A stretch of DNA of 64,000 nt from Tenrec ecaudatus (GCF_050624435.1 NC_134536.1:128224758-128288757), one strand, 5' to 3'. Counted from the stretch's first letter, positions 43,730 to 54,031 are shown. The notes: generated from the sequence alone by a model not told the origin. Program-made: numbers and translations.

Positions 43730-44770
43730 GCAGCCTTTCAAGTCTTTCTATATTTAAGTCAATGCTATCTTGAGGTCTGTCTTCTCTTTTTTGCTCTCTG
43801 GGTGAGGTTGTTCTATGTGGTGGTCTCTTATTTATGCTTGGTGAGTGTTGTTCTTCTGCCCATACTGGGTCAGCAAGGATCTTTTGTAGGGCTGGGTTTT
43901 TTCTAACGCATTCTTTGAGTTTTTCCTTGTCTGTGAAGACTCTTACTTCTCTGTCTATCTTGATCGATAGTTTGGCTGGGTAGAATATTCTTGGTTTGCA
44001 TTGTTTTCCTTCAAATTTTTGAATATGTTACTCCACTCTCGCCTCTTCTACATAGTTTCTGCTGATAGGTCTGAGCATATTCTTATTTGGGAACCTTTAG
44101 ATGTGATTGCTTGTTTTTCCCTAGCAGCTCTCATGACTTTCTCCTTTTCCTCAAAGTTGGATAATTTAACTATTATGTGCCTTGGTGACTTCTTGGGTTT
44201 CAGTCTAGCTGGTGTTCTTTCAGCCTCCTGAATGGCTGCCTGGTTTTTGTTCACTAAGCTGGGGAAGCTTTCTTCCAAGAATTCTCTCACTATTGTTCCA
44301 GATGACTTCTTTGTTGTGTCTTCCTCTGGTAAGCCAATAATTGCAATGTTGTTAAGCTTCACAGCATCAGACATAGCTCTTAAGTTTTCTTCAGCTTCTC
44401 TGATGATCTTATTAGATTTTTGTTCGTGATTGTTAAAGTCTGCTTGGTTGTCCTCCAAGTCACTGATGCAGTTCTCTGATTCCTCCAGTCACTTCTCAAG
44501 GTCCATGAATCTGCTACTAGTTTTTGTTATCTCCTCCCTAAGCTCCTGTATTTCTCTTTGATTTATGGCTTTTACCTATTCTATCATTTCATCCTTTTTC
44601 TGTATTGTTTCCCTCATATCCTCTATGACTCCAAGTAGCATTCTGAACATTTCTTTCTGTGGCAGCTCAATGTTCACTTCCTCTATGCATGTCATTTATG
44701 TTCAGGACATCTTCTGGAATTGCCTTTTGTTTCTCCCGTTTTTTCGTTGAGGTCGTTGGGGCTGATGGCT
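43730..44770 (-). pseudogene. LINE-1 ORF1p remnant (HAL1-like element)
   Basis: Minus-strand frames give a LINE-1 ORF1 protein in order. The coiled coil includes 'RETIQKKDEMIE' and 'EIQELREEITKTSSRF' and contains at least two in-frame stops. The open stretch 44458-44048 carries the RNA-recognition part with 'NNIAIIGLPEEDTTKKS', 'PRHIIVKLSNFEEKEKVMRA' and 'LSAETM'. The C-terminal domain contains 'NCKPRIFYPAKLSI'-like wording ('QCKPRIFYPAKLSIKIDREV') and 'FTDKEKLKECVRKNPALQKI'. ORF1p is the RNA-binding chaperone of L1 particles. The start codon is mutated or not identifiable near 44770. The protein ends near 43730, where a long A/T-run begins and noncoding 3'UTR follows. Confidence 0.85.
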
Positions 44771-45784
44771 ATTTGCGTTGTATTGTTTTAGATGAGCCAG
44801 GTGCCATTTTCCAGGGAGTTGAAGAGCACTGGCACTCTCTGGGAGACTTGTAGGAGTGCTTCTTCGAACTGCCTATAGCTTATTTCACTATGGAATTAAC
44901 CTACCACTTTATCCTCCTCTGACTTCCTTCTCAGGGGAGTGACCCAGAAGGCTGGTGGGTTGCCTGCTTTGGTGTTGCGGAGGTTGGGCAGAGGTTCCTG
45001 CAGCAGCTTGGAACCTTGAGGAGTGTTGGCCGAGCTGCCCTATGCCCTTCAGGCACACAGGCAGGAATTCCCCAGTAAGAAGCTGAGCAGAGTATCCCCT
45101 GGAGGTTGGCAGGGCCTTTTCCAGCCTTGCTAGCTACACAGGGTGGAGCTCACCTAGCTGGGTGTGGCACAGGTGTAAATGCCTTAGGCTAAGGGGAGTG
45201 GTCTGGAGGTTAGCAGTAGCTTGTGAGAGACCAATAAAGAGGCAAAGAGGAGGCAAAAAAAGTTAAAAAGCAAACCCGATGAGCCTGTGGGGGGCGGGGA
45301 GGGGATATAGTGAAGAGATGGAAACAAAGAAACAATGTAGCTGAGTCCCAATCCCCGCCAGTGGAGAGGCGGCAGTGGCAAGCTGTGGCTGTGTTGAGAA
45401 AAGGCCCCTACACAGCCCTCCAAGACCGAGGGGGCGGGGCAGAGAGGAACTGCAAGGGTCTAGTCCTTTCCCCAAGGCAGGTGGTGGCAAACTGTGGCTG
45501 TGTTGAGACTAAGCCGCCCTACAGGCATCAAATGGTCCCGGCTCCAGCAGAGACAGTGGCGGGGCCAAGGTCAAGCCCCAGTCAGCCTCCACTGAGATAA
45601 GCCAAAAGCCCCTAGCCCCTCAAGACCCCGTGGGTCTGTGCCTACTTATCTTTATGATGCTCCTCCTGCTTGTTCCAGCAGTGTTGAATGTCCCACTAAG
45701 CAACTCTCCTGGGCTGGATTCTGCGGAGTCCCTCTGGTATGTGTTACTCTGTTGCCATCTTGCCGGAAGTGATAGGTAGGTGTT

Positions 45785-47376
45785 AAATCAAGAGGACCAC
45801 CTGCAGGAGAGAGAGCAGGGCAGGGAACCCCTTCCAGACAGAAACGTCAAGTCCCAAAGCCACGCAGTCACTGGAAGGGGGACAGGGTGGGGCCAGGCAC
45901 CCACAGAGCAATTTGGGGTTGCTCTCACCTCCCAGGTCCTGATTGTAGGAGGGGCCTGGGGCAAAGCAGTGCCCTCAGGACAAGTTCACACTCTGACTCA
46001 GTAGACCTTCCTCCACCAGTGGGCTTCACTGCCTCCCACCCCTTACACGCCCTCCTCCTGGGCCTGGGACCTGCTCTGAATAGCCGGGCACTGGCAGAAT
46101 AGAGCCCTGGGCAACTCCAGGCAGTATGATCCAGTGACCAGTGCTGGGAGCCAGAGATGCAGAACCAGCCTGTCACTGTCCATGCCCATATCTCCACACA
46201 AGGGCCTCTACTCACTTGGTGGGCAGTAAACAGGGTTACGTTGTTAGACTCAGCACCCACCTGAACTTACTAGACAGGCCACCTTCCCTCCTGTGTTCCC
46301 TCCACCATCATCACCTCCTCCACCACCTCCACCTCCACCAGCAAACCTGGGCATCTCCAAACAGGGCCTCATGGAGAGATGGAAAGAGCGAGCAAAGAGA
46401 GTGATCCAAGCAGACAGACCCCCAAAATCAGAGCAGACGCAAGTCCGGAGATACCCCTATCAGTTTCTCATGGGGGAAACTGAGGCAGTTCAATAAGGAA
46501 AAGAATGGGCACCAAGCACTGGTCCAGCCACAGGGTAGCCCACGAGCCACACCGGACACACCCCTCACCATCCTTCAAGCCAGGCTGGTTCAGGGCTCTG
46601 AAGAATCTTCCTGAAGGAGGCCCCGCCCCCTATAGACACCTCTCCTGACTTCCCTGCCAGGCCCCCAGCCCAGCAGGTCCTGGGGGCCTCCAGGCAGAGG
46701 GGAGGGGCATCAGGGAGGAGAAAGTGAGTGTGTCCCTGGCCTGCCCCAGCCCGTCCCCTGCATCCGGGGAAGGGTGCGAGTGACTGTCAGCTAGGGGAGG
46801 GGGCAAGAGGGGCAGGCTGGGGAGGGGCAGGGAACCCCCGTCTGGACTTGTTGAGGCAGCAGCCGGGTGCAGCTGTTTCCGGCTGATGAAAGGTCCCTGA
46901 TTGATACAGCAGTGATGACTGATGCTAACCCCCAAACCCAGGCCCTCCTGGGCACACCCAGGGGCCCGCTTTAAGGACAGGCAAAAGGCAGGGAGCAGGG
47001 AGAAGACTATTCTGCGGACAATGTCCTGAGGACCGGGGGAAGGGGCTGTCTGGCCTTCCCTACCCAGGCCCAGCAGGGAGGGGGAGGTGTGCCTCCCCCT
47101 GTCACCTAACATAATGAAGGGAGGCCTGGGAAGAGCAGCAAGGGGCTCCTCTCCCCTCCCCTCCCTTCCAAGCCAGCAGCTTCTGCCCCATGCAGGGACA
47201 CCCGGACACACACCAGTCAGTGTGCAGCCCCGTGTTGGGGGGGTGCGGGGGGTGAGCAGGGCTCCTGCACTCATGCACACTGTCTGGGCTTATGTCTTTT
47301 GCCAGACCCACCTAGTAAATCATGCTGTTATACATTGTCAAGTCAGCCCAACGTGTGGTAACCCTAAATACAAAGA
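45785..47376. other. unique GC-rich noncoding DNA
   Basis: Includes a (CCA/CCT)n region at 46301-46342. The part 46840-46940 is less repetitive and more balanced in composition. No repeat or coding exon recognised. Confidence 0.4.
46301..46342 (+). repeat. (CCA)n/(CCT)n trinucleotide tract
   Basis: Imperfect triplet repeat of CCA, TCA and CCT. Confidence 0.85.
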
Positions 47377-47448
47377 GACAGAATGACCCGTATATAGGAA
47401 GACAAAATGGCCCCTATACAAGAAGACAGAATGGCCCCTATAGAAGGG
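47377..47448 (+). repeat. 24-bp tandem repeat, three copies
   Basis: Units at 47377-47400, 47401-47424 and 47425-47448, each starting 'gaca(g/a)aatg'. They are imperfect. They lie just before the unclassified repeat at 47463. Confidence 0.9.
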
Positions 47449-47462
47449 GTAAAATAATTCCC

Positions 47463-47664
47463 ATGACCAACTTGCAAACAAAGAGTGACCTTACAAACAG
47501 GAAAGGTTTCAAAGAGATGTGCAAGGTGCAGGAGTCCTCGTGAAAAGGGACTCTGGAGGTGAGGGGGACGGGAGAACCAACAACCCCTCCAGGACAGTAA
47601 ACAGTTGCATTGGAACCAAGTACTGAGCCACAGAAAATGAGTGTGCCAAACGAGACTTACTCCT
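47463..47664 (+). repeat. unclassified repeat, copy 1
   Basis: Aligns by eye with the complement of 54798-55017: 'gaccaacttgcaaa', 'caaggtgcagg', 'gggagaaccaa', 'cctccaggacagtaaaca', 'gagtgtgccaaacgagactt'. The family is not recognised. Downstream the two copies diverge abruptly. Confidence 0.6.
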
Positions 47665-48146
47665 GAGCGCTTCCTCCCTCCACTACCATGACCCAGTTCT
47701 ACCGGACAAATCTGGCTGGACCGGAGAACACACATTGGTACAGATAAGAGCTCTCGAAATATGGAATTCAGGGCAGATAAACCCCTCAGGAACAGTAGTG
47801 GGAGTATGGATATCATGAGGGTAGGGGAATGACTGGGAACGGAAAGGGGGAGAAAGAGGGAACCCAACGCAAGGTTGGCTATATAGCCCCGCCCCCAAAG
47901 AGGACGAATAACAGAAATGTGGGTGAAAGGAGACCACAGACAGTGTAAGATACGAAATAATAACAATATATAATTGCTCAAGGACTCACACGGGTGGGAA
48001 GGAGGGGACAAAAAGAGGGCTCCAGTAGAAAGAACGTGTTTTGGAAATGATGATGGCAACATATGTACAAATATGCTCAATACAATTGATGTATTGGGTG
48101 TTGTAAGAGCTGTAAGAGCCCCCAAGAAAATGTTTTTTAAAAAAAG
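47665..48146 (+). mobile_element. LINE-1 3'UTR insertion
   Basis: Sense-strand tail: 'ctccctccactaccatgaccc', 'ggtacagataagagctctcg', 'acatatgtacaaatatgctc', 'gtaagagcccccaagaaaatg' and an A-run. The polyadenylation signal is mutated (AAGAAAA). Confidence 0.8.
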
Positions 48147-48278
48147 ATCAACAGTCTCAGAAACGCCATACACAATCTGGGTTGGCGGTGGGTTTGTTAT
48201 AACTGTATATGTGTGCATGTATGCATACAGGGACTGTTGTTTTTAGCCTGCTTTAGATACATATGCACACATGCTCAA

Positions 48279-48352
48279 GGGGCCTCCAAGCGATTCATGG
48301 AAAAGTGGAACAAAAGGGTTGTAGAAATTTCCCATGAGCCTTTTGAAGCCCC
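48279..48352. mobile_element. short palindromic MITE (mariner-like), copy 1
   Basis: 74 bp with ends 'ggggcctccaagcgattcatgg' and 'catgagccttttgaagcccc', imperfect inverted repeats. Resembles the 'gcttcaaaaagttcatgg' palindromic mariner MITEs of mammals. A second copy is at 54617-54690. Confidence 0.65.
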
Positions 48353-48365
48353 TTCGAATATGCTG

Positions 48366-48528
48366 TTGATTTTAGGTGCTGTCGAGTCGATCCTGACTTC
48401 TAACGACCTCATATGACCAAGTAGAACTGCCGCCTGGGGGTTCCTGGACTGTGATCCCTAGGTCTTTCTGCTAAGGGGCGCTGCATGGACTTGAACCACC
48501 AACCTCTCAGTTAGCAGCCACCAGGGCA
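48366..48528 (-). repeat. AfroSINE
   Basis: 'ggtgctgtcgagtcgatcctg', 'gaactgccgcctgggggttc', 'gacttgaaccaccaacctc' to 'ccaccagggc' in minus-strand order. Confidence 0.85.
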
Positions 48529-48585
48529 ATCAAAGCATCCATCGAACTTCCCTCCAGTGCCTGGAGCTCGGGGAGAGCCAGGGCC

Positions 48586-48770
48586 CAAACCAAATGCACT
48601 GCCATCAAGTCAATGGTGACCCTCTACAACAGGGAAAAACAGCCCCTGTGAGCTTCTGAGACTGTAACTCTTCATGGGAGTAGAAAGCCTCGTCTTTCAC
48701 CCACAGAGAGGCTGGTGGTTTCAAACTGCTGACCTTGCAGTTAGCAGCTCAACACAACCTGTGCTCCTAA
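48586..48770 (-). repeat. AfroSINE
   Basis: 'ccaaatgcactgccatcaagtc', 'actgtaactcttcatggg', 'ggtggtttcaaactgctgacc' to 'acctgtgctcc'. Confidence 0.9.
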
Positions 48771-48982
48771 ACTAGGACCAAGGAGCGTGGAAATTCATGG
48801 AAAGGGTGAGCACCCCTAAGAGCCGGGGCCCAGACCCTCGTGCCAGACCAGGACCACAGACTCCAGCCTCTGGGTCCCTTTCCCAGGGGATAGAGGCAGA
48901 GAAGTAAGGGGAAAGCCTTGTGAATACCAGGGGCCTGGCTTCCCATGCATTCTTCCCAGGGGATCTCTTTGGGACAGTGTGC

Positions 48983-49165
48983 AGGTACAAATCATATTTA
49001 CCGAGCACTTGCTTTGTGTCAGGCTGTCCTAAGCTCTTTACAGGTATAAAGCCATCAATCCGTTCAGCAACCATATGAGGTAAGTGTACTATTTCCATTT
49101 TATAGAAGCGGGTGCTGCGGCACAGAGAGGTTATGCCACTCATTCAAGGTCACACAGCTAGGAAT
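48983..49165 (-). repeat. MIR SINE, well preserved
   Basis: 'gagcacttgctttgtgtcagg', 'catatgaggtaagtgtact', 'ccattttatagaagcggg' and 'caaggtcacacagctagg' cover most of MIR in minus-strand order. Confidence 0.92.
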
Positions 49166-49361
49166 CACACACATGGACATTGCTCAGGCGGTATCGGGGA
49201 TGGCAGGGCCTGCCACCTCTGTGCCTAGGGAATGGTGCTCTCTGGACCTTGCTCTGGCTGTCCCTTGTCCCAAGAGCCACCCATAATTAGAAAGGTGGCT
49301 TCCCCTTGCCGTGTGCTGTAAGGTAATACGATTTCTGGAAAGAGGGTCTGAGTTTGGACAA

Positions 49362-49462
49362 GGAAGTCTGAGTTTAAGTCTTGCCGGGTGACCTTGGGCA
49401 GGTGACATCACTTCTCTAGGTCTGTTTCTTCCTCTGGCAAGTGGAAGCAGACATTGATTGTG
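49362..49462 (+). repeat. MIR SINE fragment
   Basis: 'gtgaccttgggcaggtgac' and 'ttcttcctctggcaagtgg' in sense order. Confidence 0.75.
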
Positions 49463-49507
49463 ATGTGCTGGGAGAGAGATGCCAGAAGACTGCACAAGCG
49501 ACACCCA

Positions 49508-49727
49508 CCCCAAATCAAACCCACTGCCCATTCCGACGCAGCGCTCCCTGCCATCAAGTCAATCCCGACTCACGGCAACCCGTGCCACTGCCCTTGTGGG
49601 TCCGGAGACTAACTCTTTACAGAAGGACGCAGCCTCGTCTTCCTCCCTTGGAGCGGCTGGTGATTTCAAACTGCTGACCTTGAGATTAGCAACACAACTC
49701 ATAACCCAGGATGCCACCAGGGCTCCT
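49508..49727 (-). repeat. AfroSINE with a duplicated 3' end
   Basis: Reads 'aaacccactgcccattccgac' and then again 'ccctgccatcaagtcaatccc', so the 3' start is partly doubled. The body continues to 'gatgccaccagggctcc'. Confidence 0.85.
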
Positions 49728-49880
49728 TATCCTGTCTCACAGTGACCCTCTCTAGGCTTCCAAGGCTGTCCTTCTTCATAGGGGCAGACAGTGCCATCCT
49801 CCTGAGGAACAGGTGGGTTCAAATAGCCAGCCTTGCCATTAGCAGCCCAACGCTTAGCCCCCCGGGCCACCAGCACTCCT
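49728..49880 (-). repeat. AfroSINE, shortened
   Basis: 'tctcacagtgaccctctctagg', 'ggtgggttcaaatagccagcc' to 'gggccaccagcactcc'. Immediately follows the previous copy. Confidence 0.75.
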
Positions 49881-50133
49881 CGTCAAAGGCTGCCAGGCCC
49901 TTAAGATGGGCCTGTCCTCTTCCTCATCCTGAGTCACCATCATCTCTTCCTTGTATGCCAGGCCCAGCCGCAACCTGCACAAACCCAGTCCCCTGGGAAC
50001 GCTTGTCTGATTTGGCCTCCACCCCTCTCTACTTCTATTGCCTCTACTCTACTTTTAAGCACTGCCAAAGGTCTGGCCCCACCTACTGTTCCCTCAGCTA
50101 TCCTGCAACCACCTCCCAGCCTCCTACCCCATG

Positions 50134-50831
50134 GCGGCAGTTACATCATCTCCTGTCCACTTGCAAATGGGTACAGTCTAGCCTGTCAATTGGGTCGCAG
50201 CTTGATGACCTCATTTGGCAGCGCCATGGAGGTAAATAGCTCGCTGGAGGCCAATACACTGTTAGCCTCTGCTTCATCTTCCTGTTGACAAGCCACATGG
50301 AACTATGCTGATGGAGCTAGAGCTCTCTGGAGCTGGAGGAGCCACGTGGAGACCCACGCCAGCACTGAGATGCTTCCACCACCACTGGATCCACAAGACT
50401 TTTCACCCACTGGCCTGTGATCTTCCTGCATTTGGCATCATTGCCTGTTTTGCGTGAGTCTGAAGAGGAATTTATGGACTGGTGTCAGACATATGCGCTA
50501 ATATCAGACTTATGAACTTGATCTGGACTGGGCTGGGATGTTTTCTTTCTTTTTTTTAATTTCTTGGGTAATGCATCTTTTCTTTTTTAGTCATTTCATT
50601 GGGGGCTCGTACAACTCTTATCACAATCCATCCATCCATCCATGTGTCAAGTACATTTGTACATGTGTTGCCCTCATCCTTCTCAAAACCTTTGCTTTCT
50701 ACTTGGGCCCTTGGTATCAGCTCCTCCTTTGGGATGTTTTCTTAATGTACAATTACTCTTTATATAAATTTCTCTATTACATACATATGAGTGTTCTGGG
50801 TTTGTTTCTCTAGTCTACCTGGACTAACCCA
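50134..50831 (+). repeat. LTR-like repeat split by a LINE-1 tail
   Basis: Plus-strand copy of the family at 23785-24299: 'ggcagttacatcatctcc', 'tagcctgtcaattgggtcgc', 'acaagccacatggaactatgc', 'tttgtttctctagtctacctgg'. The LINE-1 piece at 50548-50729 interrupts it, leaving a clean TSD. Confidence 0.7.
50548..50729 (-). mobile_element. very short LINE-1 3'-end insertion with 14-bp TSD
   Basis: 182 bp. TSD TGGGATGTTTTCTT at 50534-50547 and 50730-50743. On the minus strand the LINE-1 tail ends 'ccaatgaaatgact' plus an A-run, then about 20 other bases, then a second A-rich run before the TSD. It contains only the last 3'UTR module and a possible 3' transduction. Confidence 0.88.
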
Positions 50832-51487
50832 CCCGCCAACTAATTTGCTTACTATGTAGATCAGAACCGATTGCTACCTGAGCACTCATCCCAAGAACTG
50901 GCTCTGTAGCGTCTTCTCTCGAAGTGGAAGACCTTGGGCGAGGTGCTGTTGCTGCTGCTGCTGAATGCCTTCCTCTGCTGGGACTCCGTCGGACCTATCC
51001 TGCTGCCGGCCCTCGGACTTTCAATGACTGGCCTCTCAGAAGTGGACAGCCTCTTCCTTCTGTTCTTAGTCTGCAAGCTCCACCACGGGTGACCCTGCTG
51101 GCCATTGAAACACCAGTAACAGAGCCTCCAGCATCATGGCACAGAGCCTCAAGCCACCGCCTTACAATGCACTGAGATGAGAGGCGCCCCCACCCCAGGA
51201 ACTCCTATTTCTCCAACCCCGGTGTCTCACGACCATGACCCACAGCTTGCCCAGGTGTAACCTGCTCCTTTCTGCCTCATTGCCTGTGTCTGTGCCGTCC
51301 CCTCTACCTAGCAAGCCTCTCCCAGCTTTCTCCACAGTGAACACCTACTGATTTCCCCCTACAGGACACAAACGGAATGATTGCTTTCCTTCATTATCCA
51401 AGGGATGCGTACTCCTCATGGAAATTTCACCTAGCAAAACAGGCTGCACTAGACACAGAAGATGCCTCCTCTCCCCATCCGTGTGAG
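50832..51487. other. unique noncoding DNA
   Basis: Contains a (CTG)n-like 'gttgctgctgctgctg' at about 50946-50961. Nothing else recognised. Confidence 0.4.
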
Positions 51488-51912
51488 GCCCCATTGACCA
51501 GAGAAACAAATCCACGGCACTCAGATGCTCAGGTATAGGAAGCAGCTTCATGTCAAGAAGGACATAGTTACATATCAGGAAAGCACCCCAGTCAAGTCCA
51601 CTCAGGTCCGTAAGTCCAGTACCAGTCCATGAGTCCCTCTTCAGACTCCCGCAGCCACATGCTATGAAGCACAGAGTGCAGGCCGGCAGGGGCATAGGCC
51701 TGTGGATCCCAAAGGCGGTGGACACACGGGGGGGGGGGGGGGGAGGCGCCTGCAACTCTCAGGGTGGCCCCCACAGCCCCAGCAAAAAGGAATGGGCAGA
51801 GTGAGGGGGAGGATCCCAGGGTTCGCCTCACAGAAGGCCACACCCCCAAGCACAAAGCTGTGACCTGATTGACAGGTAGGATTCCACCCTGACACCTTTA
51901 TACATCATGGTT
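51488..51912 (-). repeat. LTR-like repeat, related family
   Basis: 'gaccagagaaacaaatccacgg', 'gtccatgagtccctcttcag' and 'gtgacctgattgacaggtagg' follow the antisense order of the LTR family at 23785, with a different middle. A G-run at 51729-51743 interrupts it. Confidence 0.5.
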
Positions 51913-52477
51913 GGCAGGAAATGGCCTCCCTCCCACACCATCGTTTCAGCAACTGGAAATAGCTACTGTTTAAAGTCTGATGGACCGGACCGTGAGGATT
52001 TTTCTACAGAGGCTGTGATTCTTAGCCGCTGTGAGATCATCCTAATTCCGGATGACCGTATGTACAAATGAATGAGGCTGTGTCCGTGCCTGCATCGTCT
52101 GCATCTGCATCTGCCCAGCATGTGTGAGTTCATCGCTGGACCTGCTGGGCTAACTCATCTCACCAGCGGGTCCCCCTGACTCTTGCTGGCCCTCTGCTTC
52201 ACCAAGCATGATGTCCTTGTCCACCAATAGATGCCCCCTGATGACTTGCCCCAGGCGAGTGAGCAGACAACACTCTGTTATGATCTGCATGATTTTCCTT
52301 GGTTAATTTTTCGTAATGAATTTTTTTGTTAATTACGTGGGCACCTTCTCATTTCAGACTATTGCCTCTGCGTTCAATAGTTCATACCACTTATCAGCCT
52401 CCACCCTCGTCTTCTTTCTCCCCTGCCAATCTCTCTTCTTTCTCTGATGGCCCTCCTTTCTCCTTTACACCCAAGTC
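51913..52477. other. noncoding DNA, nothing recognised
   Basis: AT-richer than neighbours at 52250-52330. Confidence 0.35.
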
Positions 52478-52985
52478 CATAGAGAACAATCCGCAGAAAC
52501 TCATGTATAAGAGGGAGTTTTATATAAAGGTTAAGTGCACATCAAAAAAAATCCCAACCCAGTGCTGCCCAAGCCCACAAGTCCAACATTAACCCATATG
52601 TCCAACACCAATCCACAAAGTCCTCCTCCATCTCACAAAACACACACTATGATGCCGGCTACAGGAGGAAAGCCGAGTCAGTGAACGTGTAAACATCTCA
52701 GCACTGGCAGGGGTCTCCACACAGCTGCTCCAGCACCCAGGGCTACATCAGGGTAGGTTCATGTGGCTTCTCCTCAGGGATCTCTTGCAGGAAGTAAGTC
52801 TTGCCAGCTGAAGCAGGGAACTGGCTAAGGCAGCTGCACCCTGGTCAGACCATCAAAAAGCAAGAGACCCAAGAACTCGAAAGGCGAGGCTCACGGAGCC
52901 AATTATCTCTCCGCCCTTCAATTAACCCCACATGTGTTTATTGGCCAGGTTGGGGCAATAAACTAAATCACCTGTTAACCTCTGG
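52478..52985 (-). repeat. LTR-like repeat
   Basis: 'agagaacaatccgcagaaactc', 'gtataagagggagttttatat', 'cagcactggcaggggtctcc' and 'tttattggccaggttggggc' in antisense order. Blocks are shared with 2395-3012 and 23785-24299. Confidence 0.6.
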
Positions 52986-53042
52986 TGCATTGCAAGAAAC
53001 AGAGATAACCCCTCCGGGGAACATACACCTGCCTGCTGCCTT

Positions 53043-53374
53043 CAAATGGATCCCAACTCGCAGTGACCACACATAGGGTTTTCCAGGGCTGTAATTCTTG
53101 AAACTTCCTTATTTCATCTCTGATCTGGATCAGTACCAACTCCTTTTGCATTAGAGAGTTATTCATCCTCCAAGTGTTTGCCCTTGTTTTCTTCACCATC
53201 CTTCTGTTGATTTCCAGCCTTATGCCACAGTGCTTGGAGAGAAGGGCTGTAATTCTTTACGGGATCAGAGTAGCCTCCTCTTCCTCCCAAGAAGAGGCTG
53301 ATGGGGTTTGAACTCCCCACTCTGTAGTTTAGAAGCCCAATGCTTACCCCACACTGCCACCAGGGCTCCTCGTG
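53043..53374 (-). repeat. AfroSINE split by an internal LINE-1 fragment
   Basis: 3' part 'aaatggatcccaactcgcagtg' and 5' part 'ctttacgggatcagagtagcc' to 'actgccaccagggctcc' are separated by 143 bases of LINE-1 ORF2 sequence. The 15-bp AGGGCTGTAATTCTT occurs on both sides (53085-53099 and 53243-53257). Confidence 0.88.
53100..53242 (-). mobile_element. internal LINE-1 ORF2 fragment flanked by a 15-bp TSD
   Basis: On the minus strand the frame reads 'VKKTRANTWRMNNSLMQKEL' and 'IRDEIRKF', matching LINE-1 ORF2 just after the endonuclease ('TWKLNNLLL...EIKKFFE'). It has neither a 3'UTR nor a poly(A) run, yet carries a perfect direct duplication of the AfroSINE target. Confidence 0.8.
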
Positions 53375-53542
53375 GGTTCATTCATTTTGTTAGATCATCA
53401 GCCCTTTCTTTCCCAGCTGTCTTCGTCGGTTCCATCATGGCGCATCCTACCCTGCTGGTGCTTGAAATACTGACAGCATGGCCTTCGGCATCACGTCCTC
53501 TGCAAACTGACAGCTGGTTGGTCGTCTCTATGCATAGGTGTG

Positions 53543-54030
53543 CTGTTGTCGTTGTTGTTAAGTGCTGTCAAGTTGGCTCCAACTCATAGCGACCTGGGAA
53601 CGGCCAGGTCCTGGCTGGCTCACAATTGCTGCTGCTGCAGTCCATTGCGCCAGCCCTTGTGTCCGTCCTTCTTGTCGATGGCCTTTCTCTTTTTCGCTGC
53701 TCCTCTACCTTACCAAGCAGGATGTCCTGCTCCAGGGACTGCTCTCTCCTGCCAACAACTCCAAAGTAAGTGAGATGAAGTCACACCATCCTCGCTGCTA
53801 AGGAGCAGGCTGGGTGTGCTTCTTCCAAGACATCTTGGACTGCTCTTCTGGCAGTCCGTGAGACTGTCCACCTTCTTCTCCAGCACCACCATCCAAATGC
53901 ACCCGTTCTTCTTCGGTCTTCTTCATTCAATGTCCAACTTTCATATGCATCAGAAGCCACTGAAAACACTATGGGTTGGATCAGGTGAACGTCAGCCATA
54001 TATACACCTGTAACTCTATGCAAGAGGACT
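53543..54030 (-). mobile_element. RTE LINE 3' end, 5'-truncated
   Basis: Tail (GTT)n at 53550-53558 on the plus strand. The minus frame gives 'VTGVYMADVHLIQPIVFSVA', 'RRTGAFGWWCWRRRWTVS' and 'RTARRAVQDVLEEAHPACSL', the RTE C-terminus. It ends where an LTR-like repeat begins at 54032. Confidence 0.85.
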
Positions 54031-54031
54031 A

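Larger units (their letters stand above)
41705..45770 (-). mobile_element. full-length HAL1-like LINE-1 derivative: 5'UTR, ORF1, 3'UTR, no ORF2
   Basis: 4,066 bp bounded by a perfect 14-bp TSD GATAGGTAGGTGTT (41691-41704 and 45771-45784). On the minus strand the 5' end reads 'acttccggcaagatggcaac', so the element is not 5'-truncated. About 1.0 kb of 5'UTR precedes ORF1 (about 44770-43730), followed directly by about 2.0 kb of 3'UTR ending in AATAAAATGATT and an A-run. No endonuclease or reverse-transcriptase sequence occurs between ORF1 and the 3'UTR. This is the structure of HAL1 ('half-L1') elements, which need L1 ORF2 protein in trans. The alternative is an ordinary L1 that lost ORF2 by deletion before insertion. 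Between the A-run and the TSD lie about 35 extra bases, a possible 3' transduction. Confidence 0.88.

Noticed and set aside
47364-48218. 284-codon minus-strand open frame.
   Set aside because: It is antisense to the LINE-1 3'UTR at 47665-48146 and to the unclassified repeat. Its composition is that of reversed repeat, not of a protein.
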